Shown: positions 1 through 7,979 of the stretch, in pieces
Position numbering within the stretch: the stretch's first letter is position 1
Layout: the number at the start of each line of letters is the position of its first letter
From: 39-52-133 sp036523795
GTDB lineage: Bacteria; Pseudomonadota; Gammaproteobacteria; Burkholderiales; Gallionellaceae
Reading direction: 5' to 3'
Assembly: GCA_036523795.1 (NCBI GenBank)
Contig: DATDDN010000048.1
Coordinates: 1-64,000, forward strand
DNA: 64,000 nucleotides
Position numbers and translations under genes: made by a program
Notes under the pieces: model-generated
The model's input: only the letters and a program-made list of their open reading frames with translations
Told to the model about the DNA's origin: nothing
The model's database searches: none

Positions 1-163
1 GGTCGTTGTTGCCCTTGAGGTCGCGCCCGAAATCCGCGAAACGCTGGCCGCGATAATCCGCCTCCGCGAGCTTGTAGCTCTGGATCATGGTGCCCATGGC
101 GCCGTCCAGGATCAGGAGGCGCTGTTGCAGCAGGCGTTCGATTTTATGCGGGGTATTGCTCAT
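1..163 (-). CDS. metH: Methionine synthase, cobalamin-dependent (N-terminal fragment)
   Basis: Only the first 54 codons are present; the gene runs off the left edge. The start codon is at 163-161 on the minus strand. The visible part reads MSNTPHKIERLL followed by ILDGAMGTMIQSYKL and ends in DLKGNND, the typical opening of the homocysteine-binding barrel of MetH, which transfers a methyl group from methyltetrahydrofolate through cobalamin to homocysteine. The zinc-binding cysteines and the B12 and activation domains lie outside the window. It is divergent from the hemerythrin gene. I saw no SAH or cobalamin riboswitch in its leader. The identity rests on a short but distinctive segment. Confidence 0.85.
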   Translation of the reverse strand, partial: MSNTPHKIERLLQQRLLILDGAMGTMIQSYKLAEADYRGQRFADFGRDLKGNND

Positions 164-353
164 GTGCTGTTGCTCAAAAAATGAGCGCGGATTTTAGCAT
201 GTTTCCGGCCTGTTTCAGCGCGGGCGGCCTTGCGCATCCCTGATCCAGGCAACGTTCACGTGCGGACTGCCGCCCCCTCCACCCGACTTCGCTGGAACTC
301 GCCGTGAACCCATTCTTGCTTTGGCCCTGACGCCGGAATGGACTTATGGCGAC

Positions 354-367
354 TTGATCTATATCAA
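354..367. promoter_or_regulatory. FNR/Anr-type binding site
   Basis: The sequence TTGAT-CTAT-ATCAA is a perfect match to the FNR/CRP-family consensus TTGAT-N4-ATCAA. Its centre lies about 92 bp upstream of the bacteriohemerythrin start codon. If the site activates from about -41, transcription would begin near position 400, and TA-rich stretches at 373-378 and 386-391 could serve as -10 elements. The site is in the metH/hemerythrin divergent spacer, so an effect on metH cannot be excluded. No FNR-family gene is in the window. Confidence 0.65.
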
Positions 368-451
368 TCAGGTATTATCATCGGCTAGTAACATCAGTTT
401 TCAACGCGGCGGGCGAGGAATCAAGCCGGCCAAATAGAATTTGGAGGATAT

Positions 452-907
452 ATGGGCAGCATGAAATGGTCTGCAGAGCTGGATACCGGTATCGAAGTGA
501 TTGACACGCAGCACCGCCGCATACTGGATTACATCAATGAACTTGAGGATGCCCACACCAGCGGCAAGGGCCGGGAAGCGATCGGCAATGTGGTGACAGA
601 ACTGGTTGATTACACCCTGTCGCATTTCTCTTTTGAAGAAGCCTTGATGGAAGAGGCGCATTACCCATTCCTCAAGCCTCACAAGAAGGTGCATGAGATA
701 TTTACCAAACGGGTCGGCGATTTCCGTACCCGCTTCGAAATGGGTGAAGACGTAGCCGAAGAACTGCATAAATTGCTGACCACCTGGCTGGTCAACCACA
801 TCAAACGCGACGACCACGATTATGTGGCCTCGGTCAAAGCCAACATGGCAGACCACGACGAATTCGTCGCCAAGAAGAAGGGCTTCTTTGCCCGCCTGTT
901 CGGTTAG
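452..907 (+). CDS. Bacteriohemerythrin
   Basis: This 151-residue protein is a single hemerythrin domain, a four-helix bundle that binds O2 at a non-heme di-iron centre. All expected ligands are visible: H21, H58 and E62 (HxxxE), H77 and H81 (HxxxH), H116 and D121 in HIKRDD. There is no signal peptide, so it should be cytoplasmic. The start at 452 follows a GGAGG-type ribosome site about 6 nt upstream; M4 is an alternative. It stands alone, with an FNR-type box upstream and a hairpin after the stop. A role in oxygen storage, delivery or sensing is known for the family; the specific role here is inference. Confidence 0.93.
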   Translation: MGSMKWSAELDTGIEVIDTQHRRILDYINELEDAHTSGKGREAIGNVVTELVDYTLSHFSFEEALMEEAHYPFLKPHKKVHEIFTKRVGDFRTRFEMGEDVAEELHKLLTTWLVNHIKRDDHDYVASVKANMADHDEFVAKKKGFFARLFG

Positions 908-919
908 TCCTTCACTCGT

Positions 920-937
920 GGCGGCTGTGCAGCCGCC
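920..937 (+). terminator. Hairpin after hemerythrin gene, possible terminator
   Basis: GGCGGCT and AGCCGCC (920-926 and 931-937) form a 7-bp GC-rich stem with a GTGC loop, 13 nt after the hemerythrin stop. It is followed by CTTTCCC rather than a clean T tract, so termination may be weak or assisted. Confidence 0.5.
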
Positions 938-1089
938 CTTTCCCGTCCTCCCCCGCAGCTGAGCTACCGTTCGTCGTCACGCCGACAATCGGCGTATTTG
1001 CCGTCATCTGCGGGGCAGACAGCAGCGTTATTGTCCTGTCAGCCAGGTGCACTTCCGCAACCCGCGCTGTCTAATCTCTGGAGGTTACG

Positions 1090-1407
1090 ATGAAAAAAAT
1101 CGCTTATGTTTCTGCGGCAATCCTGTTCGCTGCCGCCACTGCTGCACACGCCCAGACCACTCCGCCCGCGCCGGTCACCCAAGGGGCTGCCAGCGTCAAC
1201 AAGAACCTGGCCAATAACCCGGACAACAAGGGCCTGCAGACCGCATCCGAACAGCTCAAGGAAAATGAGGCCAAAGTCGCCGAAAAGCGCACTGCACAGA
1301 CCACCAAGCGCGAAACACGCAGTGAGCACCGGGAAGGACGTAACGAAAGGATGGAACGCCGCGAAACGGTGGAACGCCCTGCCAGAATAGAACGCCCCGG
1401 CAGATAA
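1090..1407 (+). CDS. Small exported charged protein of unknown function
   Basis: I do not recognise this 105-residue protein. Residues 1-21 form a clear Sec signal peptide (MKK, hydrophobic core, cleavage after AHA). The mature part begins with a Pro/Thr/Ala stretch, contains NKNLANNPDNKG, and ends in a very polar region rich in Arg and Glu (ERMERRETVERPARIERPGR) with no predicted fold. The start follows a GGAGG ribosome site (about 1079-1084). It should be periplasmic. Codon use and GC content match the neighbours. It lies 72 bp before another exported protein, possibly in the same transcript. Confidence 0.7.
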   Translation: MKKIAYVSAAILFAAATAAHAQTTPPAPVTQGAASVNKNLANNPDNKGLQTASEQLKENEAKVAEKRTAQTTKRETRSEHREGRNERMERRETVERPARIERPGR

Positions 1408-1479
1408 GAGGCGGTAGAATCATGGCAGCGATCCCGGTGCCGGGCGGTGGCGGGAGCGCTGCTTCCGGAGGCTACTCCC

Positions 1480-2232
1480 ATGAAAAAATATCTGTTGCTT
1501 GCTCTCGTCGCTGCGGCATATCCCGCTTTCGCCGAGGACAGCCGTTTCAGCCTTGGCGCCGGCTTTGACTACAGCACCGGCAAATATGGCGGCACGACTT
1601 CCACCGATATCCTGTACATCCCGGTCGTTGCCAAGTACGAGACGGATACGCTGACGCTCAAGCTGACCGTGCCCTATATCAGCGTGACCAGCCTGGGCAA
1701 CGTGGTGCGCGGCATGGGCGTCATATCGCGCAGCACCTCGACCAGGACGACCACCCAATCCGGCCTGGGGGACATCATCGCCACAGCGGCATATGTTGTG
1801 TATGACGCCTCCGGCCTGCTGCTGGATGTCGCCGGCAACATCAAGTTTGGCACGGCCAGTGCCAGCAAGGGCCTGGGCACCGGCCAAAACGACTATTCCG
1901 CGCAGCTGGACGCCTTTTACACGGTGGACGCCACCACCCTGTTTGCGACAGCCGGCCACAAGATCGTGGGTGTGCCGGAAGGCATCGCGGTGAACAACAT
2001 CAATTACGGCACACTGGGTGTCAGGCAGAAGCTGGACAACAGGCACGCCGTCGGCCTCATGCTGGATGCCGCTCAGAGCCCGACCGAGCTGGCGCCTGGT
2101 ACGCGCGAGCTGACTGCATTCATTACCAGCCAGCTCAGCAGCGACCGCAAGTTGCAGGCCGGCGTGATGAAGGGATACTCCGACGCCAGCCCCGACTGGG
2201 GTGTCAATCTGATGCTGACCAGTTATTTCTAG
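1480..2232 (+). CDS. Putative outer-membrane beta-barrel protein
   Basis: This 250-residue protein begins with a signal peptide (MKKYLLLALVAAAYPAFA, cleavage before ED). The ATG at 1480 is chosen over an upstream in-frame ATG at 1447 because CCGGAGG precedes it and the signal peptide starts there. The mature chain has alternating polar/hydrophobic strands rich in Gly, Tyr and Thr and ends in a terminal Phe (LMLTSYF), the C-terminal signature of outer-membrane barrels. It resembles transporter-like small barrels of the phenol meta-pathway/DUF3187 kind in general pattern only. The substrate is unknown. It converges on comM with a 13-bp gap and no visible terminator. Confidence 0.65.
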   Translation: MKKYLLLALVAAAYPAFAEDSRFSLGAGFDYSTGKYGGTTSTDILYIPVVAKYETDTLTLKLTVPYISVTSLGNVVRGMGVISRSTSTRTTTQSGLGDIIATAAYVVYDASGLLLDVAGNIKFGTASASKGLGTGQNDYSAQLDAFYTVDATTLFATAGHKIVGVPEGIAVNNINYGTLGVRQKLDNRHAVGLMLDAAQSPTELAPGTRELTAFITSQLSSDRKLQAGVMKGYSDASPDWGVNLMLTSYF

Positions 2233-2245
2233 GGCGTGTGGGTCC

Positions 2246-3742
2246 CTAGTTCTGCCTGTCCATACGGCGGTATTGCACCGCCTCAGCGATGTGACTGCTC
2301 TGAACCTTGTCGGTGCCGGCCAGGTCGGCGATGGTGCGCGCCACCTTGAGCACGCGGTGATAGGCTCGCGCTGACAGGTTGAGGCGCGAGATCGCCTGTT
2401 GCAGCAGTGCGGCGCCGGCCTCGTCCGGCGCACAGAACGTATCGATCTCGCTCACCCCGAGCTGGGCATTGGGCTTGCCCTGACGGGCAAGAGCGCGCTG
2501 CCGCGCCGTCTCCACCCTGGCCTGGATGGCTAAACTGCTTTCGCCGTCGGCCTGTTTGAGCAGCGCCTCCTGCGGCACCGCGGCCACCTCGATCTGCAGG
2601 TCGATGCGATCCAGCAGCGGCCCGGAAATCTTGCCGCGATAACGCGCCACCTGATCCGGCGTGCAGCGACACTTGCCGCTGTAGTGGCCGAGATAGCCGC
2701 ACGGGCAGGGATTCATCGCGGCAACCAGCTGGAATTGCGCGGGGAAATCGGCGCGCTGTGCGGCACGCGAGATGGTGATGCGCCCGCTCTCCAGCGGCTC
2801 GCGCAGCACTTCGAGCACATGGCGGTCGAATTCCGGCAGCTCGTCCAGAAACAGGATGCCGTGCATTGCCACCGAAATCTCGCCCGGTCGCGGGTTGCTG
2901 CCGCCGCCCACCAGCGCCACTGCCGAGGCGGTGTGGTGCGGAGCGCGGTAGGGCCGCTGCTTCCAGCGACCCAGTTCAAAGTTGCCGCCCAGCGATTGCA
3001 GGGCGGCGCTCTCCAGCGCTTCCTGTTGCGACATCTGCGGCAGGATGCCCGGCAGACGCGCCGCCAGCATGGACTTGCCGGTGCCGGGCGGGCCGCTCAT
3101 CAGTATGCTATGGCCTCCCGCAGCGGCGATTTCCAGTGCGCGCTTGCCCTGACCCTGGCCTTTCACATCACGCATGTCGGGATAATTCGGCACTGCCGCC
3201 TGCGCCTGCGGAACGAAGCGCGCAATGGGTTCGCGCCCCGCCAGATGCGCCGCCACCTGCAGCAGCGAGCGGGCCGGATAGACCGTCGCCTGTTCCACCA
3301 GCGCGGCTTCTGCCGCATTGCTCTCTGGCAACATGAAGGCGCGGCCGCAGTGCGCGGCCTGGTAGGTCATCGCCAGCGCACCGCGGATGGGACGCAACTC
3401 GCCGGTCAGCGCGAGCTCGCCGGCAAACTCATATTCATCGAGGCGGTCTGCGGGAATCTGCCCGGAAGCGGCGAGGATGCCGAGCGCGATGGGCAGATCA
3501 AAACGCCCGCTTTCCTTGGGCAGGTCGGCGGGCGCGAGATTGACCGTGATGCGGCGCGCGGGGAATTCGAACTGGCAGTTCTGCAAGGCGGCGCGCACTC
3601 TATCCTTGCTTTCCTTCACCTCGGCTTCGGGCAGGCCTACGATGGTGAAGCTGGGCAGGCCGTTGGCGAGATGCACCTCCACGGTGACCTGCGCCGCATC
3701 CATGCCGGACAGTGCCCGGCTGTACAGGACGGCCAGGCTCAT
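2246..3742 (-). CDS. comM: ComM/YifB family Mg-chelatase-like AAA+ helicase
   Basis: The 498-residue protein has the ComM layout: an N-terminal Lon-protease-like fold (MSLAVLYSRALSGMDA, GLPSFTIVGLPEAEVKESKDR), a central AAA+ module with Walker A GPPGTGKS near residue 215 and Walker B ILFLDELPEF, a Cys-containing loop (NPCPCGYLGH), and the C-terminal helical domain with LNLSARAYHRVLKVARTIAD. ComM is a hexameric branch-migration helicase that helps integrate DNA during natural transformation; dprA at 53.5 kb supports competence potential. The start at 3742 is preferred over an upstream in-frame start at 3811 that would overlap ubiK. It sits 4 bp downstream of ubiK, probably in one operon. Confidence 0.93.
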   Translation of the reverse strand: MSLAVLYSRALSGMDAAQVTVEVHLANGLPSFTIVGLPEAEVKESKDRVRAALQNCQFEFPARRITVNLAPADLPKESGRFDLPIALGILAASGQIPADRLDEYEFAGELALTGELRPIRGALAMTYQAAHCGRAFMLPESNAAEAALVEQATVYPARSLLQVAAHLAGREPIARFVPQAQAAVPNYPDMRDVKGQGQGKRALEIAAAGGHSILMSGPPGTGKSMLAARLPGILPQMSQQEALESAALQSLGGNFELGRWKQRPYRAPHHTASAVALVGGGSNPRPGEISVAMHGILFLDELPEFDRHVLEVLREPLESGRITISRAAQRADFPAQFQLVAAMNPCPCGYLGHYSGKCRCTPDQVARYRGKISGPLLDRIDLQIEVAAVPQEALLKQADGESSLAIQARVETARQRALARQGKPNAQLGVSEIDTFCAPDEAGAALLQQAISRLNLSARAYHRVLKVARTIADLAGTDKVQSSHIAEAVQYRRMDRQN

Positions 3743-3746
3743 GAGC

Positions 3747-3983
3747 CTATTTGCTGCCGGCTTCCAGCGCGGCGATGCGTGCTTCCAGTTCGCGCAGCTT
3801 CTCCTGCGCACGTGTCAGCAACTGCGCCTGGACTTCGAATTCTTCGCGCGTGACCAGATCCAGCTTGGCGAATCCCTGCGCCAGCAAGGCGCGTGCATTC
3901 TTCTCGAAATCGCGGGCCGGGCTGTTGGCGACCGCCTCATTCAGCTTGGCGGAAATCTCTTCAATAAACTTGGGGTTCAGCAT
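3747..3983 (-). CDS. ubiK: Accessory factor UbiK family protein
   Basis: This 78-residue protein matches the YqiC/UbiK (BMFP) family: MLNPKFIEEISAKLNEA at the start, an amphipathic middle, and a C-terminal coiled coil ending in ELEARIAALE. UbiK is a small trimeric membrane-associated factor that assists the Ubi complex in ubiquinone synthesis. The ATG at 3983 is preferred (GAGAG lies 8 nt upstream); an ATG four codons earlier at 3995 is possible. It forms a pair with comM, a common arrangement in betaproteobacteria. Confidence 0.85.
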   Translation of the reverse strand: MLNPKFIEEISAKLNEAVANSPARDFEKNARALLAQGFAKLDLVTREEFEVQAQLLTRAQEKLRELEARIAALEAGSK

Positions 3984-4041
3984 GGCAACTCTCATCTAAT
4001 AGGAATGTGGAAGTAGTGTAGCAAATTTGCCTTATGCCCCA

Positions 4042-4058
4042 TGCACCGAATGCGTGCG
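4042..4058. promoter_or_regulatory. Putative NtrC binding site
   Basis: TGCAC-CGAATGC-GTGCG matches the NtrC dyad TGCAC-N7-GTGCA with one mismatch. Its centre (about 4050) is roughly 128 bp upstream of the start point expected from the sigma-54 promoter at 4152-4167, a typical enhancer distance. The function of the downstream operon (PII protein, ammonium transporter) fits. Confidence 0.55.
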
Positions 4059-4151
4059 CACTGCGGCACGACCGCTTGGACTTGGTGCCTGCATTGCGCG
4101 CAGGCTTGCACAGATCACGTAACCATATTGTTTTAACGCCGATATTTCTGC

Positions 4152-4167
4152 TGGCATGGAATCTGCT
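4152..4167 (+). promoter_or_regulatory. Putative sigma-54 promoter of porin-glnK-amtB
   Basis: TGGCATGGAATCTGCT carries the invariant GG and GC exactly 10 nt apart and matches TGGCACG-N4-TTGCT at most positions. It lies 56 bp before the porin start codon. A second sequence with the correct GG-N10-GC spacing is at 4083-4098 but fits the -24 element less well. Confidence 0.6.
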
Positions 4168-4222
4168 TTTATTCTGGCGTGGATAATTTTATCCCGTGCC
4201 CAACTACCGAAAGGACTGAATC

Positions 4223-5047
4223 ATGCATAAATCGAAACTCCTCGTTGCTGTTCTCGGCGCCTTGAGCGCGCTGCCCGTCTACGCTGCGGATGCGCCAGCC
4301 GCGCCCTACACCATTACCGGCAACGTCGGCTTCGTATCCGATTATGTCTTCAACGGCATTTCGCAGAACTACCGCGAGCCGGCGCTGCAAGGCGGTTTCG
4401 ATTTCGCCCACAGCAATGGCCTGTACCTGGGCACCTGGGCCTCTAACATCAGCGGCAACCAGTACACCAATGCCAGCATGGAATGGGACATCTATGGCGG
4501 TTACAACGGCAAGGTCAATGACGACCTGAGTTACAGCGTGGGCCTGATGCAGGTGATGTATCCCGGCGGCAAGGCATACACCTCCACCGTCGACACCTAC
4601 AAGAAATGGGACACCACTGAAGCGGTGATCGGCGCGACCTGGAAAGGGCTGAACGTGAAGTACACCTATACGCTCACCAACTGGTATGGCATCGACACGG
4701 CAGGCTTTGAACCAACGATGTGGGAGGACGGCTCCTCCACCGCCAACGCGGCGAACGTCGACTCCAAGGGCTCCGGCTACATCGAGCTGAACTACAGCTA
4801 CGACCTTGGCGACAAGCTGACCGTCAGCGCGCATGCTGGTCACCAGAAGATCAACAACTTCGACAAGCTGAGCTACAGCGACATCAAGCTGGGTGTAACC
4901 AAGGAAGTGGCCGGCGGTTTCGTGCTGGGCGCGGCCTACACCAAGACCAATGCAACGGATAACACCCTGTACCACGTCATCGCCAACGGCGAGGACAAGG
5001 TATTGAGCGGCAGCATCTTCGCCGTTTCCGTCACGCACTCGTATTAA
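4223..5047 (+). CDS. TorF-family putative porin, nitrogen-operon linked
   Basis: The 274-residue precursor starts with a signal peptide (MHKSKLLVAVLGALSALPVYA, cleavage before AD). The mature chain has the TorF-family pattern: GNVGFVSDYVFNGISQN, repeated aromatic-flanked beta strands, and a terminal aromatic residue (VSVTHSY), consistent with an outer-membrane barrel. AAGGA precedes the start. The gene sits 57 bp upstream of glnK-amtB, an association seen repeatedly in betaproteobacteria, and behind sigma-54/NtrC-like sites. This suggests it admits a nitrogen source across the outer membrane when nitrogen is scarce. The substrate is inferred from context only. Confidence 0.8.
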   Translation: MHKSKLLVAVLGALSALPVYAADAPAAPYTITGNVGFVSDYVFNGISQNYREPALQGGFDFAHSNGLYLGTWASNISGNQYTNASMEWDIYGGYNGKVNDDLSYSVGLMQVMYPGGKAYTSTVDTYKKWDTTEAVIGATWKGLNVKYTYTLTNWYGIDTAGFEPTMWEDGSSTANAANVDSKGSGYIELNYSYDLGDKLTVSAHAGHQKINNFDKLSYSDIKLGVTKEVAGGFVLGAAYTKTNATDNTLYHVIANGEDKVLSGSIFAVSVTHSY

Positions 5048-5062
5048 TCAGGCAGTTCATGC

Positions 5063-5085
5063 GGCGGCTGCATTTCGCAACCGCC
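5063..5085 (+). other. Hairpin in the porin-glnK spacer
   Basis: GGCGG-c-TGC (5063-5071) and GCA-a-CCGCC (5077-5085) pair across a 5-nt loop with one internal mismatch. There is no T tract, so this is more likely a processing or stability element, or a partial terminator that lowers glnK-amtB relative to the porin. Confidence 0.45.
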
Positions 5086-5104
5086 CCAGTCCAGGAGAGT
5101 AGAT

Positions 5105-5443
5105 ATGAAAATGGTTACTGCAATCATCAAGCCCTTCAAGCTTGACGAAGTCCGCGAGGCGCTGTCGTCGATCGGCGTGCAAGGCGTCACCGTGACCGAG
5201 GTCAAGGGATTTGGCCGCCAGAAGGGCCACACCGAGCTGTATCGCGGCGCGGAGTACGTGGTGGACTTCCTGCCCAAGATCAAGCTGGAAGCCGCCATCA
5301 AGGCCGACATGCTGGATCAGGTGATCGAAGCCATCGAGAAGGCCGCTAAGACCGGCAAGATCGGCGATGGCAAGATCTTTGTCTCCGACATCGAACAAGT
5401 GATCCGCATCCGTACCGGCGAAACCGGTCCTGACGCCCTATAA
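5105..5443 (+). CDS. glnK: Nitrogen regulatory protein PII
   Basis: At 112 residues this has the exact length of PII proteins and is recognisable throughout: MKMVTAIIKPFKLDEVREAL, the T-loop with the uridylylation site Y51 in GHTELYRGAEYVVDF, and GKIGDGKIFV in the B-loop. PII is a trimer that reads 2-oxoglutarate, ATP/ADP and (through GlnD) glutamine, and blocks AmtB under nitrogen excess. Linkage to amtB 11 bp downstream marks it as the GlnK-type paralog. AGGAGAG precedes the start. Expression is probably NtrC/sigma-54 dependent from the promoter upstream of the porin. Confidence 0.96.
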   Translation: MKMVTAIIKPFKLDEVREALSSIGVQGVTVTEVKGFGRQKGHTELYRGAEYVVDFLPKIKLEAAIKADMLDQVIEAIEKAAKTGKIGDGKIFVSDIEQVIRIRTGETGPDAL

Positions 5444-5454
5444 GGAGCCTTACC

Positions 5455-6939
5455 ATGTTGAAGAAACTGTTCGTATTTTTCAGTTTGCTGGCGGCGCTGT
5501 GCAGCCTGTCGGTGCCGGCCCATGCGGATGACGCGGCGGCGGCTGCCACCGCCGCTCCTGCCGCAGTTGCGGCGCCGGCTGCCCCCGTGGCTGCGCCCGC
5601 TGCAGCGCCTGCCCCCGTCCCCAACAAAGGGGACACTGCGTGGATGCTGGTCGCCTCGCTGCTGGTGATCATGATGTCCATCCCCGGACTCGCCCTGTTC
5701 TACGGCGGCCTCGTGCGCAGCAAGAACATGCTGTCGGTGCTGATGCAGGTGTTTTCGATCTTTGCACTGATCACCGTGCTGTGGGCCATCTATGGGTATT
5801 CGCTGGCGTTCACCGAGGGCAATGCATTCATCGGCGGGTTTGATCGCCTGTTCCTGAAAGGCATCTTCGATCCCGCTACCGGCAGCGTGGCCAATGCGGC
5901 GACCTTCAGCAAAGGCGTGGTGATTCCCGAGTTTGCCTTCGTGGCCTTCCAGGCAACCTTCGCAGCGATCACCGTGGCGCTAATCGTGGGCGCGTTCGCA
6001 GAGCGCATCAAGTTCTCCGCACTGCTGCTGTTTTCCACGCTGTGGTTCACCTTTGCCTACCTGCCGATCGCACACATGGTCTGGTTCTGGACCGGTCCCG
6101 ACGCAATCAAGGACGCGGCAACGCTGGCGACTGAAACCGCAAAAGGCGGCTGGCTGTTCCAGAAGGGCATCCTGGACTTTGCCGGCGGCACCGTGGTGCA
6201 CATCAACGCCGCGATCGCCGGCCTGGTGGGCGCCTTCGTGATCGGCAAGCGCATCGGTTACGGCAAGGAATCGTTTGCACCGCATAGCCTGACCATGACC
6301 ATGATCGGCGCCTCGCTGCTGTGGGTCGGCTGGTTCGGTTTCAACGCCGGCTCTGCGCTGGAAGCAGGTGGCACCGCCACCCTGGCCTTCGCCAACAGCC
6401 TGATCGCCACTGCTGCTGCCGCATTGTCGTGGATGTTTGCCGAGTGGCTGTTCAAGGGCAAGCCCAGCCTGCTGGGCGTGGTATCCGGTTCAATCGCTGG
6501 CCTGGTTGCCATCACCCCGGCTTGCGGCTGGGTGGGCATCGGCGGCGGCCTCATCATCGGTGCGCTGGCTGGCGTGGCCTGCTTCTGGGGTGTGACCGGC
6601 CTGAAGAAACTGCTGGGCGCCGATGACGCGCTGGATGTGTTCGGCGTACACGGCGTGGGCGGCATCCTCGGCGCACTGCTCACCGGCGTGTTCAACACCT
6701 GGAAACTGGGCGGCACCGGTATCGCCGACTACGTCAACAACACGGTAGTCGACACCGAGATCGGCGCACAACTGTGGGTGCAGGCACAGGGCGTGCTGAC
6801 CGCGCTGATCTGGTCTGCGGTGGTGGCTTTCGTCTGCTACAAGATCGTTGACCTGACCATCGGCCTGCGTGTCAGCGAAGAAGCGGAGCGCGAGGGTCTG
6901 GATACCGCAACGCACGGCGAGCGCGCCTACAACCTGTAA
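5455..6939 (+). CDS. amtB: Ammonium transporter AmtB
   Basis: The 494-residue protein has an N-terminal signal peptide (MLKKLFVFFSLLAALCSLSVPAHA), a roughly 30-residue Ala/Pro spacer, and then the 11-helix Amt core. Diagnostic segments are GDTAWMLVASLLVIMM, PGLALFYGGLVRSKN, the pore histidines in IAHMVWFWTG and FGVHGVGGILG, and NAGSALEAGG. It is an inner-membrane trimer conducting ammonium, gated by GlnK. AAGGAG lies 8 nt before the start. The Ala/Pro-rich periplasmic extension is longer than in E. coli AmtB but common in betaproteobacteria. A strong terminator follows, closing the porin-glnK-amtB operon. Confidence 0.96.
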   Translation: MLKKLFVFFSLLAALCSLSVPAHADDAAAAATAAPAAVAAPAAPVAAPAAAPAPVPNKGDTAWMLVASLLVIMMSIPGLALFYGGLVRSKNMLSVLMQVFSIFALITVLWAIYGYSLAFTEGNAFIGGFDRLFLKGIFDPATGSVANAATFSKGVVIPEFAFVAFQATFAAITVALIVGAFAERIKFSALLLFSTLWFTFAYLPIAHMVWFWTGPDAIKDAATLATETAKGGWLFQKGILDFAGGTVVHINAAIAGLVGAFVIGKRIGYGKESFAPHSLTMTMIGASLLWVGWFGFNAGSALEAGGTATLAFANSLIATAAAALSWMFAEWLFKGKPSLLGVVSGSIAGLVAITPACGWVGIGGGLIIGALAGVACFWGVTGLKKLLGADDALDVFGVHGVGGILGALLTGVFNTWKLGGTGIADYVNNTVVDTEIGAQLWVQAQGVLTALIWSAVVAFVCYKIVDLTIGLRVSEEAEREGLDTATHGERAYNL

Positions 6940-6961
6940 TCCGCAACACCGCCGCAAGACA

Positions 6962-6993
6962 AAGCGCCCCGGAAGTTCGGGGCGCTTTTTTTT
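6962..6993 (+). terminator. Rho-independent terminator after amtB
   Basis: AAGCGCCCC (6962-6970) pairs with GGGGCGCTT (6979-6987) around an 8-nt loop and is followed by a run of eight T (6986-6993). It ends the nitrogen operon. purU reads toward it from the other side. Confidence 0.9.
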
Positions 6994-7066
6994 GTGCCGC
7001 AATCATCACGTCGAAGAGCGCGCGGACGCAGCATCCGCACGGCCTGCTCTGGCTTGATGTGTCAGC

Positions 7067-7921
7067 TTACTTGAACACGATGGTCTTGTTGCCGCACACC
7101 AGCACGCGGTCTTCCACGTGGTAGCGCAGGCCGCGCGCCAGCACGGTCTTTTCGATGTCGCGCCCGTAGCGCACCAGGTCGTCCACGGTGTCGCCGTGAT
7201 CGATGCGCACCGTATCCTGCTCGATGATGGGGCCGGCATCCAGCTCGTCGGTAACGTAGTGGCAGGTGGCGCCGATCAGCTTCACCCCGCGCGTATACGC
7301 CTGGTGGTACGGCTTCGCACCCACGAAGGAGGGCAGGAAGCTGTGATGGATGTTGATGATGCGGCCAGGGTGGCGCTGGCACAGCGCGGGCGGCAGGATC
7401 TGCATGAAACGCGCCAGCACCATGGCGTCGCCGCCATGCCTGAGGAACAACTGCTCGATCTCGGCAAAGGCCGCGGTCTTGTCGTGCATCTCCACCTTGA
7501 AGTAGGGGATGCCGTGCCATTCCACGAAGCTGCGCAGGTCGTCATGATTGGAGATCACACAGGGAATGTCCACCTGCAATTCGCCGCTGCGCCAGCGGTG
7601 CAGCAGGTCGTCCAGACAGTGGTCCTGCTTGCTCACCAGCACCACCAGGCGCTTCTTGTTGGCGGAATCAGCCAGCTGCCAGTTCATGGCGAATTCCTGC
7701 GCCAGCGCGGCAAAGCGCTTGCGGAATTCGGCGGCGTCGAACGGCAGCGAATCGGCGCGGATCTCCTGGCGCATGAAGAAGCGCTGCGACTCCTGGTCAG
7801 TGTGATAGCTCGCCTCGACGATGAAGCCGCCGTGCTGCGCAATGAAACTGGTGACGGCGGCAATGATGCCGGCCCGGTCCGGGCAGGAGATGGTCAGGGT
7901 GTAACGACGGGTGGTGGGCAT
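7067..7921 (-). CDS. purU: Formyltetrahydrofolate deformylase
   Basis: The 284-residue protein combines an N-terminal ACT domain (YTLTISCPDRAGIIAAVTSFIA, residues about 7-85) with a formyltransferase-like hydrolase domain (residues about 90-280) containing VISNHDDLRS, INIHHSFLPSFVGAKPYHQA and VTDELDAGPIIEQD. It splits 10-formyl-THF into THF and formate, balancing the one-carbon pool and supplying formate to PurT. The length is normal. It is followed convergently by the amtB terminator, and murI lies 58 bp upstream on its far side in divergent-free order (same strand). Confidence 0.95.
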   Translation of the reverse strand: MPTTRRYTLTISCPDRAGIIAAVTSFIAQHGGFIVEASYHTDQESQRFFMRQEIRADSLPFDAAEFRKRFAALAQEFAMNWQLADSANKKRLVVLVSKQDHCLDDLLHRWRSGELQVDIPCVISNHDDLRSFVEWHGIPYFKVEMHDKTAAFAEIEQLFLRHGGDAMVLARFMQILPPALCQRHPGRIINIHHSFLPSFVGAKPYHQAYTRGVKLIGATCHYVTDELDAGPIIEQDTVRIDHGDTVDDLVRYGRDIEKTVLARGLRYHVEDRVLVCGNKTIVFK

Positions 7922-7979
7922 GCGTTTACCTATGGCTGATTCGTAATGCCCTGTGCATGCCAGAGGCGTGCAGCGGGCT

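Noticed and set aside
164..450. Possible SAH or cobalamin riboswitch in the metH leader.
   Set aside because: I could not find the conserved cores of either class (the SAH stem-loop set or the B12 box) on the minus strand.
4083..4098. Alternative sigma-54 element TTGGTGCCTGCATTGC.
   Set aside because: GG and GC spacing is right, but the -24 block lacks the GCA and it is farther from the start codon; the element at 4152 fits better.
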